DNA from: Clostridium sp. KNHs205
GTDB lineage: Bacteria; Bacillota; Clostridia; Lachnospirales; Lachnospiraceae
DNA: 64,000 nt
Reading direction: 5' to 3'
Assembly (NCBI RefSeq): GCF_000702945.1
Contig: NZ_JNLE01000005.1
Coordinates: 930,001 to 994,000, forward strand
Below the pieces are notes generated by a model. The model was not told where the DNA came from. It made no database searches and saw nothing but the letters and a program-made list of their open reading frames with translations. Below, in pieces: positions 8,403-17,459 of this stretch; position 1 is the first letter of the stretch; the number at the start of each line of letters is the position of its first letter. A program made the position numbers and the translations under genes.

Positions 8403-9698
8403 TTACTTTTTGATGTTAAAAGCATCGAATCCAGGATACTGAGCACTTGTTCCAAGTTCTTCTTCAATCCTGAGCAGCTGATTATATTTCGCAACACGCT
8501 CACTTCTGCTGGGTGCTCCGGTCTTAATCTGGCAGGTATTAAGGGCTACAGCCAGGTCAGCAATGGTAGTATCCTCTGTTTCACCGGAACGGTGGGAGGA
8601 GATTGCTGTATAGCCTGCTTTGTGTGCCATCTTAATAGCTTCCAGTGTTTCAGATACGGAACCGATCTGATTCAGCTTGATCAGAATGGAATTACCGCAG
8701 CCAAGTTCAATGCCTTTTTTCAGTCTGCTGGTATTGGTAACGAACAGATCATCACCAACTAACTGTACTTTACTTCCAAGCTCTTTGGTAAGCAACTCCC
8801 AGCCTTCCCAGTCTTCTTCATCCAGAGCATCTTCGATGGAGTAGATAGGATATTTCTCTGTAAGCTCTTTCCAGTGAGCTATCAATTCTTTGTTTGTAAA
8901 ATGTGTTCCTGCTTTGGGAAGAACATATTCTCCCTTTTCTTTACCTTTCCATTCACTGGAGGCAGCATCCATAGCAAGTACGAAGTCTTTACCGGGTACA
9001 TATCCGGCTTTTTCAATTGCAAGCAGGATTAACTGAATTGCCTCTTCATCACTGGCAAGGTCAGGTGCAAAACCACCTTCATCACCAACGGAAGTAGCAA
9101 GCCCCTTTTCCTTTAATATCTTGGCAAGTGCATGGAATACTTCTGTACACTGACGAAGTCCTTCCTTGAAGCTTTCTGCGCCGGTAGGCATAACCATGAA
9201 TTCCTGAACGTCAACAGTATTAGCGGCATGAGCACCACCGTTTAAGATGTTCATCATAGGAACCGGAAGTTTGTTGCCTGCACTTCCGCCTAAGAATTTA
9301 TATAAAGGAAGTTCAAGTGCAGTTGCTGCTGCTCTTGCTGCTGCGATGGATACTGCGAGAATAGCATTGGCACCAAGACCTGATTTGTCTTTGGTTCCAT
9401 CAAGAGCGATCATTGCTGCATCTACTGCATAGATATCAGCAGCATTCTTACCCTTTAAAGCCTCGCTGATGGGTCCGTTGATATTGGCAACTGCCTTTAA
9501 TACACCTTTTCCGCCAAATCTTTTTTTATCCTCATCCCTTAATTCCAATGCTTCAAAGATTCCGGTGGATGCACCGCTTGGAGCTGCTCCTCTTCCTATT
9601 GTACCATCCTTTAACACCACTTCTGCTTCCACAGTAGGATTACCTCTGGAGTCAATAATTTCTCTGCCTGTTACCTTCTCAATTTCTAAGTATTTCAT
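8403..9698 (-). CDS. eno: Enolase (phosphopyruvate hydratase)
   Basis: Converts 2-phosphoglycerate to phosphoenolpyruvate in glycolysis; Mg2+-dependent, cytoplasmic. 431 residues, the normal length. Family motifs are present in order: REIIDSRGNPTVEAEV, GASTGIFEALELRD, the GDEGGFAP loop, the metal ligands in AMDAASSEW and SIEDALDEEDW, VGDDLFVTN, and SHRSGETEDTTIADLAVAL with GAPSRSERVAKYNQLL near the end. AAAGGAGGAACACCAA precedes the ATG. It stands alone, with no other glycolytic gene next to it. Confidence 0.98.
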   Translation of the reverse strand: MKYLEIEKVTGREIIDSRGNPTVEAEVVLKDGTIGRGAAPSGASTGIFEALELRDEDKKRFGGKGVLKAVANINGPISEALKGKNAADIYAVDAAMIALDGTKDKSGLGANAILAVSIAAARAAATALELPLYKFLGGSAGNKLPVPMMNILNGGAHAANTVDVQEFMVMPTGAESFKEGLRQCTEVFHALAKILKEKGLATSVGDEGGFAPDLASDEEAIQLILLAIEKAGYVPGKDFVLAMDAASSEWKGKEKGEYVLPKAGTHFTNKELIAHWKELTEKYPIYSIEDALDEEDWEGWELLTKELGSKVQLVGDDLFVTNTSRLKKGIELGCGNSILIKLNQIGSVSETLEAIKMAHKAGYTAISSHRSGETEDTTIADLAVALNTCQIKTGAPSRSERVAKYNQLLRIEEELGTSAQYPGFDAFNIKK

Positions 9699-9723
9699 TT
9701 GGTGTTCCTCCTTTTATAATTAG

Positions 9724-10097
9724 TCGTCGTGGCCGTTAAGCCCTTCAGATGTTTCTTACATTTCCTATATAGACCGGCTGAGCCTGAACAGTCACATTTA
9801 CCTTAGACCTACCCAAATACTACCACAAAAGAAAACGGAATACAAGATACAATTTGATAATGGTTATCAATAAAAACCATTTTAATATTACAGTTAATTG
9901 TTAAGTTCCTTTAGGTAAATGAAATTTTTTCCATTATTTTTATCTAACAGCTGCACAAAAACCGAAAAAATTCAGAAAATATTCTTGCTTTTTCTAGTAA
10001 AATATTATACACTAAACGTATCCTTAATCGTTTACGTTGGTCAAAATATACATATAAATTGTTATTATATTGAGAGAATTACTGGGAGGATTAGAGC
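9724..10097. other. Divergent promoter region of eno and a LacI-type regulator
   Basis: A gene-free stretch between divergent genes. It contains the palindrome TTGATAA-TGG-TTATCAA at 9854-9870, a plausible regulator site, and AT-rich DNA. No promoter hexamers could be placed with confidence. Confidence 0.35.
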
Positions 10098-11132
10098 ATG
10101 GTCTCCATGAAAGATATATCCATTGCCTGTAAAGTATCCGTAGCCACCGTCAGTAAAGCACTGAATGGCCATAAAGATATTGGCGAAGATACCAGGGAAC
10201 TGATACGAAAAACCGCCAAGGAAATGGGCTATTTTCCCAATTCATCAGCCCGGGCACTCAAAACCAACAAGAGCTTTAATATTGGCGTATTATTCATTGA
10301 TGAAGCAAGAAGCGGCTTGACCCATGATTATTTTGGTAATGTCTTAGAAAGCTTTAAGGTGACAGTAGAACAGCAGGGATATGATATTACCTTCATCAGC
10401 GGCAGCAAGCAGCGTAAAGATAAGATGTCTTATCTGGAGCATTGCAGATACAGAGGTTTTGACGGTGTGATCATTGCCTGCATCGATTATGATAATCCGG
10501 AGGTTACGGAGCTGATACAAAGCGATCTGCCGGTTGTAACCATTGATCATATATTCAATGGAAGAACTGGTATCATGTCTGATAATATTAAAGGTATGCA
10601 GGATTTGTTTACATATGTCTATGAATGCGGCCATCGCAAAATAGCATACATTCACGGCGAAAGAAACAACTATGTAACCACCATAAGGCTCACTGCCCTT
10701 TACCGGACAGCAGAGGAATATGGAGTAGAGATTCCCGACGAATATATCAAGGCCTCAGCCTTCCGTGATATCTTTACTACTGCCGAGATGACCAGTCAGC
10801 TGTTAGAACTGCCTGATCCGCCAACCTGTATTCTCTTTCCGGATGATTTTGCATGTCTTGGAGGAATTAATGCCATTAAATCCAAGGGTTTAAAAATTCC
10901 AAGGGATATCTCCATAGCAGGTTATGATGGGATTAAGACCACCAAATACCTGGAACCCCAGCTTACCACCATCAGCCAGGACACTGATAAAATTGGCAGA
11001 TATGCCGGTCTGAAGCTTATTGAATTAATCGAGAAGCCCAAAACAGCACTTGCAGAGTATATTAATGTGCCGGGTGAACTTGATAAAGGAGCTACGGTTT
11101 CCGTTATACACCCAATTGATGCTTTAAGATAA
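10098..11132 (+). CDS. LacI-family transcriptional regulator
   Basis: 344 residues. The N-terminal LacI helix-turn-helix and hinge are clear (MKDISIACKVSVATVSKALN through YFPNSSARALKTNKS). A periplasmic-binding-type sugar-sensing domain follows (IGVLFIDEARS; GFDGVIIACID; ILFPDDFACLGGINAIKSKG; DISIAGYDGIK). GGGAGGA lies seven bases before the ATG. Target unknown: it stands alone between enolase and an exporter operon, and probably controls a sugar gene set, perhaps the nearby glycosidases. A strong terminator follows. Confidence 0.92.
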   Translation: MVSMKDISIACKVSVATVSKALNGHKDIGEDTRELIRKTAKEMGYFPNSSARALKTNKSFNIGVLFIDEARSGLTHDYFGNVLESFKVTVEQQGYDITFISGSKQRKDKMSYLEHCRYRGFDGVIIACIDYDNPEVTELIQSDLPVVTIDHIFNGRTGIMSDNIKGMQDLFTYVYECGHRKIAYIHGERNNYVTTIRLTALYRTAEEYGVEIPDEYIKASAFRDIFTTAEMTSQLLELPDPPTCILFPDDFACLGGINAIKSKGLKIPRDISIAGYDGIKTTKYLEPQLTTISQDTDKIGRYAGLKLIELIEKPKTALAEYINVPGELDKGATVSVIHPIDALR

Positions 11133-11165
11133 ATTTAGTTACCTTATCAATTAACCTATCTCTTA

Positions 11166-11206
11166 CCCTGCAGCTCTTTTACCCTTTCCCTGCTGCAGGG
11201 CTTTTT
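11166..11206 (+). terminator. Rho-independent terminator
   Basis: CCCTGCAGC pairs with GCTGCAGGG, followed by CTTTTTG. It follows the LacI-type gene. Confidence 0.85.
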
Positions 11207-11240
11207 GTTCTTTTCGTCTTTTCTTTTAGTCCTTTTTTGT

Positions 11241-11331
11241 CCTTTTCTTTTTCTCCTTTTCTTTTTCTCCTTTTCTTTTTCTCCTTTTCTTTTTCTCCTT
11301 TTCTTTTTCTCCTTTTCTTTTTCTTTCAAAA
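11241..11331. repeat. Homopyrimidine tandem repeat, 14-bp unit
   Basis: About six to seven copies of CTTTTTCTCCTTTT form an uninterrupted C/T tract just beyond the LacI terminator and at the 3' side of the exporter operon. The 77-codon frame crossing it is a repeat artefact. Confidence 0.85.
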
Positions 11332-11355
11332 TTCTCCTGCTTCCAGGAAACTACA

Positions 11356-12150
11356 TTATATCCTGGCACTCATGAGATTCCCCGAAGAATACCGCTTGAG
11401 TCCTTTATGGAATACCAGAAAGGCAAGAAGCACGATAAACATTGCGACAAACAGAATTCCCAACAGATAAGGCAGCTGGAAGGCAATCATGGTCTTTACC
11501 GGCAGGTAATTATAGAAGCCGATGGGAATGATGGTAAATAACATCACCTTAACCGCACCTTTGAAGATTCCGTCAGGGTAGGTAGAGAAATTCACCATAA
11601 TACCTGTAAGGTTACCTGCTATATAATCTCCTCTTACAATCCAAAAGGAAAGACTGCCTGCAATAACAGCAAAAGCGGTAAAAATGAATCCTCCCGTTAT
11701 GGTAAATAACGTAAACAAAAGGAACTTCCGTAAAGATATTCCTGTGAAAAAAATAAGAACAAAACCATATGCAAGGTCACCTATGGCAGAAATACTGGTT
11801 GTAGAGGTTATGGCACTTACCAGAACATTCTTCGGCTGCACCAGAAATGCATCCAGCTTACCTTCCGTAATCAGTTCTGAGAGGCTAAAGGCTCTGTGAA
11901 AGAATATATGAGCAAAGCCGTAAGCACTGGCAGAAAGTGCCCATAAGGTCATAATTTCCCTGATTCCATAACCGCCGATCTCTTTCTTTAAATGTAAGAT
12001 AACCATCCACTGTATAATAAAAGTTGAATTGTTTAACATCATAAACAGGACATTCATGATAAACGCTGTTCTATTGGTCATCTCCCGCATGATATTATAC
12101 TTAACTGTAGTAAGCAAAAGACTCCCTTGATTCTTAACCGCCGTTAACAT
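11356..12150 (-). CDS. ABC-2 family transporter permease (second subunit)
   Basis: 264 residues with six predicted membrane helices. It matches the uncharacterised permease usually third in ATPase-permease-permease operons (COG3694 type); FHRAFSLSELITEGKLDAFL is the characteristic cytoplasmic segment, followed by VQPKNVLVSAI. Its start lies 17 bases inside the end of the upstream permease gene, so the two are translationally coupled. The substrate is unknown. The attenuator-like leader upstream of the operon hints at an antibiotic or toxic compound. Confidence 0.85.
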   Translation of the reverse strand: MLTAVKNQGSLLLTTVKYNIMREMTNRTAFIMNVLFMMLNNSTFIIQWMVILHLKKEIGGYGIREIMTLWALSASAYGFAHIFFHRAFSLSELITEGKLDAFLVQPKNVLVSAITSTTSISAIGDLAYGFVLIFFTGISLRKFLLFTLFTITGGFIFTAFAVIAGSLSFWIVRGDYIAGNLTGIMVNFSTYPDGIFKGAVKVMLFTIIPIGFYNYLPVKTMIAFQLPYLLGILFVAMFIVLLAFLVFHKGLKRYSSGNLMSARI

Positions 12151-12925
12151 TTAATTTTCTTACCCCCTTGCCATATGCCAAGACCATAATAAGTGTAAGT
12201 ATGCACAGATAACTCCCCTGTACCAGCAGAATCTTAACTAAAACTTCTGCCGAAAAATCCACTATCAGTTTGGCCGGTCCATAAGTAACCGCATAAATTG
12301 GCAGCACACGTATCACAGGCTGCAGAAGATCAGGAAAAACTTCCACGGGAAACATAATGCCAAGAACAATCAACAGCTTATCATAAATCCACTGAAAGGG
12401 TAAGGCATCCTCCACCCAGAAGGATAAAATACTGATATTTATGCGGATAAGACTATTAATCAGTAACCCAAAGAACATTACGGGAATTACTGCCCCAATG
12501 GTCAGGAAATGAAATCCCGGAATACCTCCAAGAAGTATCAGCCCCAATAAACTTCCTGCTATTAAATAAAATAGAAAGCGAAAGCCTATTTCCCCTAAAT
12601 ACTTAGCAAGAACATGGAAAGGATAATAATATGGCTTATTAATCGAATAAGCTACAGTACCGCTCTTGATATCCCTGCTCATGTCTCCTGTTAAGGTAGC
12701 ACTTCTGGTACCATACCACATAATCTCAGTAAATATGACATACCAGATCATCTGCTGCCTGGTGTACCCGGCAATGATAGCCGAGGGATCCGTATAGATA
12801 TAATTCCACAATTGAAAAAATACGAAAATCATAAAAAAATAACTGATAAACCCAAGAATACTATTCATGGGATATTGAAGATTCTCCATAAAACTGACAC
12901 GGAAAATATAATAATATTTTTTCAT
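12134..12925 (-). CDS. ABC-2 family transporter permease (first subunit)
   Basis: 263 residues and six predicted helices. It resembles the COG4587-type permease. The conserved cytoplasmic stretch is MSRDIKSGTVAYSINKPYYY, followed by a PFHVLAKYLGE segment. GGGAGGAG lies directly before the ATG. The 3' end overlaps the second permease gene, and a 185-base gap with two 30-bp direct repeats separates it from the ATPase gene upstream. Confidence 0.85.
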   Translation of the reverse strand: MKKYYYIFRVSFMENLQYPMNSILGFISYFFMIFVFFQLWNYIYTDPSAIIAGYTRQQMIWYVIFTEIMWYGTRSATLTGDMSRDIKSGTVAYSINKPYYYPFHVLAKYLGEIGFRFLFYLIAGSLLGLILLGGIPGFHFLTIGAVIPVMFFGLLINSLIRINISILSFWVEDALPFQWIYDKLLIVLGIMFPVEVFPDLLQPVIRVLPIYAVTYGPAKLIVDFSAEVLVKILLVQGSYLCILTLIMVLAYGKGVRKLNVNGG

Positions 12926-12980
12926 AACTCCTCCCTGACGAGTTCAGTATTTAAACCAGTACTCAATTATTTTAAATCCG

Positions 12981-13076
12981 AATTTCTTTGTACCTTTGTA
13001 CCCTTTGTGCGGGGAGAGATAACAAAGGAAGAAGAAGCAGGAAGCCAATTTCTTCGTATCTTTGTCCCCTTTGTGC
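12981..13076. repeat. 30-bp direct repeat pair within the exporter operon
   Basis: AATTTCTTTGTACCTTTGTA (then CCCTTTGTGC) at 12981-13010 recurs with four changes at 13047-13076. The repeats lie in the untranslated gap between the ATPase and first permease genes. Confidence 0.65.
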
Positions 13077-13110
13077 TGCACAATATGAGCCTGGCAAGTT
13101 TAACGATAGC

Positions 13111-14112
13111 TTAAGGCTGCCCTTTATAAATCTCTGTAATTATCTGTTCCAATGGTATATTAGCGATATTAACATCCAGGATGCTCTCCCCATTCATAAG
13201 GCTTAACAGCTCATTCACCTGGCAAATCTTCGTATCCACCTCCAGCTTCATCTCATTTTCTCTGACCTTAAGAATCCGAACTCCTTCTCTGTTCATTTCC
13301 CTTATCCGAATTTCATTCTCTGCATCAGCCTCCTCCTTAAACCTTATCTCCATCTGTTTGCGGTTTAAATACTGGTATTTTAAGCTGTCCATGGAATCAT
13401 TCATTACTATTCGCCCGTCATTTACAATAATAATTCGTTTACATAATTTCTCGATGTCTCCCACATCATGGCTGGTTAAAAACACTGTTGTGTTGTATGA
13501 CCGGTTAAGCTTTTTTATAAAGCTGCGGACATTCTCCTTTACAACCGGATCCAGCCCTATGGTTGGTTCATCCAGAAAGAGAATCTTCGGGCTGTGTATA
13601 AGGGAAGCTGCAATTTCACATCGAATTCTCTGCCCTAAAGACAGATTTCTGACGGGAGTATTCATAAAGCTCTCCAGTTCAAAGCTTTCCTTCATTTCAT
13701 CAATGCGCTTTATGACCTCCTCTTTCTTTCGGTCGTAGACCTTTCCAAAGAACATAAAATTATCGTAGGGGGTTAGGTGTGTCCACAATTGCTCTTTCTG
13801 TCCAAATACAGTACCTATCTCATAGGCCAGTTTCTTTCTGTCAGTGGTTGGAGACAGCCCAAGTACCTTCATCTCCCCGCTGTCAGGGTAGAGAATACCT
13901 GTCAGCATCTTTATAGTAGTACTCTTACCGGCTCCGTTAGGACCGATAAAAGCAAGGACCTCTCCTTCTCCTACCTGAAAGCTAATGTCCTTAACCGCCT
14001 CCACTTCTTTGTACTCCTGCTTAAAAAATGAAGAAAAGCTTCCTCCCAGACCGCCTTTTTTCTGCTTTACCTTAAAGTTCTTGCGCAGTTCTTTCGCTGT
14101 GATTACATCCAT
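13111..14112 (-). CDS. ABC transporter ATP-binding protein (COG4586 type)
   Basis: 333 residues, longer than a minimal ABC ATPase because of a ~90-residue C-terminal extension. Walker A GPNGAGKST, Q-loop GQKEQLW, signature LSLGQRIRCEIA, Walker B ILFLDEPTIGLDP and the H-loop TSHD are intact. ATG 14112 is chosen because AAGGGAGG lies seven bases upstream; the longer TTG start would overlap that site. It heads an operon with the two ABC-2 permeases. A ~365-base leader with a small upstream ORF and terminator precedes it, suggesting induced expression. Confidence 0.9.
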   Translation of the reverse strand: MDVITAKELRKNFKVKQKKGGLGGSFSSFFKQEYKEVEAVKDISFQVGEGEVLAFIGPNGAGKSTTIKMLTGILYPDSGEMKVLGLSPTTDRKKLAYEIGTVFGQKEQLWTHLTPYDNFMFFGKVYDRKKEEVIKRIDEMKESFELESFMNTPVRNLSLGQRIRCEIAASLIHSPKILFLDEPTIGLDPVVKENVRSFIKKLNRSYNTTVFLTSHDVGDIEKLCKRIIIVNDGRIVMNDSMDSLKYQYLNRKQMEIRFKEEADAENEIRIREMNREGVRILKVRENEMKLEVDTKICQVNELLSLMNGESILDVNIANIPLEQIITEIYKGQP

Positions 14113-14274
14113 TACCAAACCTCCCTTTCTGCCTCTTGTACTTACGCGTCTGGTTTGTCAGACTCTAACACTAACATGCTGCCACGATAGAGACAACCTT
14201 CCTTAAGCCCGTCATGTGCCTTCCACCTGACAGGGTTCTTTCTGTAATAGGACGCAAACATAATTTCCTATTAT

Positions 14275-14328
14275 ATAAAAAATGCCGCATATAAAATTCC
14301 CGAATAAGGAAAAATTATAATGCGGCAT
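14275..14328 (-). terminator. Intrinsic terminator within the leader of the exporter operon
   Basis: On the minus strand AATGCCGCATTATAATTTTT pairs with the matching arm of 14281-14300, and a TTTTTT run follows. It lies after the promoter and leader peptide but 160 bases before the ATPase start, as expected for an attenuator. Confidence 0.75.
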
Positions 14329-14338
14329 TGCTTTAAAT

Positions 14339-14449
14339 ATTCATTCACCGCATAGATACAAAAGAAAGCAGTCCTCTGTATCTATGGGATATCCCAGCTA
14401 CAGAAAACGGCTTTTCATAATAATATATGGATAACATAGTGAATGAATA
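14339..14449 (-). promoter_or_regulatory. Nested leader hairpins (candidate anti-terminator region)
   Basis: TATTCATTCAC (14439-14449, inside the leader peptide coding region on the minus strand) can pair with GTGAATGAATA at 14339-14349. Within this, CATAGATACA and TGTATCTATG (14351-14386) form a second stem. A ribosome paused on the leader peptide would block the outer pairing. Confidence 0.55.
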
Positions 14450-14454
14450 AACAT
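14398..14454 (-). CDS. Leader peptide of the ABC exporter operon (18 aa)
   Basis: MFIHSLCYPYIIMKSRFL with stop TAG. GGAG lies nine bases before the ATG, about 25 bases after the predicted transcription start. Its first codons overlap one arm of the leader hairpin. By analogy with antibiotic-responsive attenuators in Firmicutes it could sense ribosome stalling; this is inference. Confidence 0.5.
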   Translation of the reverse strand: MFIHSLCYPYIIMKSRFL

Positions 14455-14484
14455 GGTTTTTTTCTCCAGTAAAAGTTTTCAAGT

Positions 14485-14513
14485 AGTATAACATAGGGAT
14501 TTATCAAATGCAA
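14485..14513 (-). promoter_or_regulatory. Sigma-A type promoter of the ABC exporter operon
   Basis: On the minus strand TTGCAT and TATACT are 17 bases apart. The predicted start near 14478 gives a ~365-base leader. Confidence 0.65.
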
Positions 14514-14934
14514 CACCCATATGATAATTTTTCTCCTTTAAAGCTTGCTGCCTCTGCTGAAAAGTTCTTAAAGTTGCCTGTACCATGTTTTTTTAAGTAG
14601 TCCTGCTTCGGTTTTTCAGCATTAAGCTTTATGCAATATTGACAAATATCCATTTTTCATATTTTCATAAAAAATCACATTATCCACTGTTTATGAAACC
14701 GAATTCATTCTTTATTATAATGTATTCTAGGGAATATTTGTGCAATACCACGAAATTGCTTGAAAACTCATCAAAAAGTCGCTATATTACAATTTACACA
14801 TTTATTAGCCATTGTATTAAGCGCTGAAAAAACTATAATAAAAGTATCATTTGTGTATGTATGTAAACACAGATTTACAAAGCATAGCTTGCTGATAAGT
14901 AATTTATACAAACCTGCATTATGCAAAGGTTGTA

Positions 14935-14962
14935 GTGTGAAAATAAAAGTCAATTTTCACAC
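14935..14962. promoter_or_regulatory. Palindrome upstream of the GH2 gene (operator or hairpin)
   Basis: GTGTGAAAAT and ATTTTCACAC form a perfect 10-bp inverted repeat around eight bases, 56 bases before the GH2 start. It may be the site of the neighbouring AraC-type or a LacI-type regulator. Confidence 0.45.
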
Positions 14963-14986
14963 CTAAGTCTATGCCTGAGTTTAAAC

Positions 14987-15002
14987 GCGTGCTAAAGCAT
15001 GC
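14987..15002 (+). promoter_or_regulatory. Pre-Shine-Dalgarno leader hairpin
   Basis: GCGTGC-TAAA-GCATGC, then AGATGGGAGC, precedes the GH2 start at 15018. Confidence 0.6.
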
Positions 15003-15017
15003 AGATGGGAGCAAAAT

Positions 15018-17441
15018 ATGAATACACAACTATTAAGCAATTGGAAATTTCAATATAATGACTGCCCGGAGGCCTGGTATAAGGGCTATGATGACAGCAG
15101 CTGGGAAGGGGTTACCGTACCCCATGACTGGTCCGTGCATATGCCTTTTTCCAAGGAATATTCCAGTGGTACCGGTTATCTGGCAGGAGGAATCGGCTGG
15201 TATCGTGGTTCCTTTTATCTTCCGGAGGAATTAAAGGGAAAGAAAATCTTTATTACCTTTGACGGAGTTTATAAGAACAGCCAGGTGTGGTGCAACAGTT
15301 ATTATCTTGGTAAGCGTCCCTTCGGTTATGCTACCTTTCGTTATGACATCACCGAGCAGGCCGTCTTTGGCGACACCCCTAATGTTATGGCTGTCAGAGT
15401 AGACCACAAGGATATTTCTGATTCCCGCTGGTTTACAGGTTCCGGTATCACCCGAAAAGTCACTGTCACTGCTGAAGAACCCGTTTACGCAGAGTATAAC
15501 AGCATTTTCTTTACCACTCCTGAGGTTTCAAAAGAGGAGGCCTCTGTAAAGATAACCTCCACTATTATAAATGAAGCTGCTGAAGCTGCTGAAGTCACAG
15601 TGAAGCAAACTCTTGGTTTTCAGGCAAAAGAAGCTCTTACTGTCACCAGCTCCTTACGACTAAGTCCTAATGAGAAGAAGGAGATAACTGTAGAAGGTCT
15701 GCTCTCCTCTCCTATGCTGTGGTCAGTAAATGAACCAAATCTTTATAAACTTACTACTGAAATCAAAGCTCAATCGATTACGGGTACAAGCAGTACTCAG
15801 CAAAACTACGAATCCATGGTAGGAATCAGAAGTTTCCGTTTCACACCGGATAATGGCTTCTACTTAAACGATGAACCTCTGAAACTAAAAGGTGTCTGCG
15901 TTCATCATGATGCCGGTTGTCTTGGTGCTGCCGTTCTGCCCTCCGTATGGCTTAGAAGACTGGAGGCTTTAAAGGAAATGGGCTGTAATTCCATCCGTAT
16001 GAGCCATAATCCTCATATGCCTGAGCTTTATGACTTTTGTGACGCTTTAGGTTTCCTTGTAATGGATGAAGCTTTTGACGAGTGGGAAAGTCCTAAAAAT
16101 AAATGGTGGACGGGACATAATGTGTATCCTCCCAGACATCAGGGTTATGCAGAGGATTTCCCTCAGTGGCATGAGCAGGATCTGACCGATCTGATTAAAA
16201 GAGACAGAAATCATCCCAGCATCATTATGTGGAGCATCGGCAATGAAATAGATTATCCCAATGATCCTTACTGCCACCCTCTCTTTACAACCATGACCGG
16301 AAATAATGATAAAGACAAACCCTCTGCTGAAAGAGAGTATAACCCTAATAAGCCTAACGCAGAAAGACTTTCCGTAATTGCAGCTAATTTAACCAGGATT
16401 GTAAAAGCCTCGGATACTACCAGACCTGTTACTGCCGCCGTAGCTTTTCCTGAGCTTTCAACCTTCTTAGGCTACATCGATTCTTTTGATGTGGTAGGCT
16501 ACAATTATAAGGAAGAGTGGTATAAAAGAGATCATGGACGTTTTCCTGAGAAACCTTTCCTTGGCAGTGAGAACAGTCACTCTTTAAGTGCCTGGAAAGC
16601 AGTAAGAGACTGCGACTATATCTCCGGTCAATATCTATGGACAGGAATCGATTACCTTGGAGAAGCTCACGGCTGGCCTGTAAGAGGCTCCTATGCCGGA
16701 CTGCTTACAACCGCAGGGTTTAAGAAGACTTCCTTTTACCGCAGAAAGAGCTTCTGGCAGTCAGAGCCTACGGTATATTTAACAACAGCCAGAGCCGCAG
16801 AAACAGAGAAAGAAGCCACTACCGAATGGGAATGGAAAGAGATGTTCCGCAGTTATAATTACCTTACGGAAGAAAAGGTTGAAATAAGATGCTATACAAA
16901 TCTTTCCGGTATCGAATTGTTCGTTAATGGTAAGAGCCAGGGAAGAAAAGCTTATGATGACAGTCTGGGTTATATCCCTTTTACCATTGCCTTCGAAGCC
17001 GGAGAATTAAAAGCGGTCGGTTATTCAACGGATAACGAAACGGAGGAAATCGCTGCAGATGTTCTTCTTACAAATGGTGCACCCTGCGATATTTCCCTTA
17101 CAAGCTGGGAACCTTCTGCAGAAATCTTAGCCTTTAATAAAGCTTATGTAGAAGATATCCTAACCTTTGATGGCCTTATCTTAAAACAGATAGAGGTGAC
17201 CCTCCTTGACGGTAATGGTCTTCCTTGCTTAACAGACAGCAGCTTATTACATGTATCCTTAGAGGGTGGTAAGATCCTTGGTCTTGAAAATGGTAATCTG
17301 GCTGATGTAAGAGAATATACTGCCTTAGAACGTCGTGCTTATAACGGAAAGCTTCTTATCTATGCGGCCCTTAGCGAAGATAACAAAGGGGTCCTTACCG
17401 TAAAAGGCAGCAGCCTTAAGACAAGAAGCATAACTCTGTAA
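15018..17441 (+). CDS. Glycoside hydrolase family 2 protein (probable beta-galactosidase)
   Basis: 807 residues with no signal peptide, so probably cytoplasmic and acting on imported oligosaccharides. In order: sugar-binding jelly-roll (WKFQYNDCPEAWYKGYDDSS; SRWFTGSGITRKV), an immunoglobulin-like domain, and a TIM barrel starting at FYLNDEPLKLKGVCVHHDAG. The acid/base is Glu410 in WSIGNEID and the probable nucleophile Glu518 in FLGSENSHS. A C-terminal Ig-like part follows (IELFVNGKSQGRK). GGGAG lies 7-8 bases before the ATG. The divergent AraC regulator and the GH35 gene nearby fit plant galactan or galacto-oligosaccharide use. GH2 also includes glucuronidases and mannosidases. Confidence 0.88.
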   Translation: MNTQLLSNWKFQYNDCPEAWYKGYDDSSWEGVTVPHDWSVHMPFSKEYSSGTGYLAGGIGWYRGSFYLPEELKGKKIFITFDGVYKNSQVWCNSYYLGKRPFGYATFRYDITEQAVFGDTPNVMAVRVDHKDISDSRWFTGSGITRKVTVTAEEPVYAEYNSIFFTTPEVSKEEASVKITSTIINEAAEAAEVTVKQTLGFQAKEALTVTSSLRLSPNEKKEITVEGLLSSPMLWSVNEPNLYKLTTEIKAQSITGTSSTQQNYESMVGIRSFRFTPDNGFYLNDEPLKLKGVCVHHDAGCLGAAVLPSVWLRRLEALKEMGCNSIRMSHNPHMPELYDFCDALGFLVMDEAFDEWESPKNKWWTGHNVYPPRHQGYAEDFPQWHEQDLTDLIKRDRNHPSIIMWSIGNEIDYPNDPYCHPLFTTMTGNNDKDKPSAEREYNPNKPNAERLSVIAANLTRIVKASDTTRPVTAAVAFPELSTFLGYIDSFDVVGYNYKEEWYKRDHGRFPEKPFLGSENSHSLSAWKAVRDCDYISGQYLWTGIDYLGEAHGWPVRGSYAGLLTTAGFKKTSFYRRKSFWQSEPTVYLTTARAAETEKEATTEWEWKEMFRSYNYLTEEKVEIRCYTNLSGIELFVNGKSQGRKAYDDSLGYIPFTIAFEAGELKAVGYSTDNETEEIAADVLLTNGAPCDISLTSWEPSAEILAFNKAYVEDILTFDGLILKQIEVTLLDGNGLPCLTDSSLLHVSLEGGKILGLENGNLADVREYTALERRAYNGKLLIYAALSEDNKGVLTVKGSSLKTRSITL

Positions 17442-17459
17442 AAGCTTTTAAGAATTACT

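Noticed and set aside
11237..11470. 77-codon plus-strand frame rich in Phe/Ser/Pro
   Set aside because: Generated by the 14-bp pyrimidine repeat and antisense to the permease gene.
13181..13738. 185-codon plus-strand frame
   Set aside because: Antisense shadow of the ABC ATPase gene, which has intact Walker motifs and a proper ribosome site.
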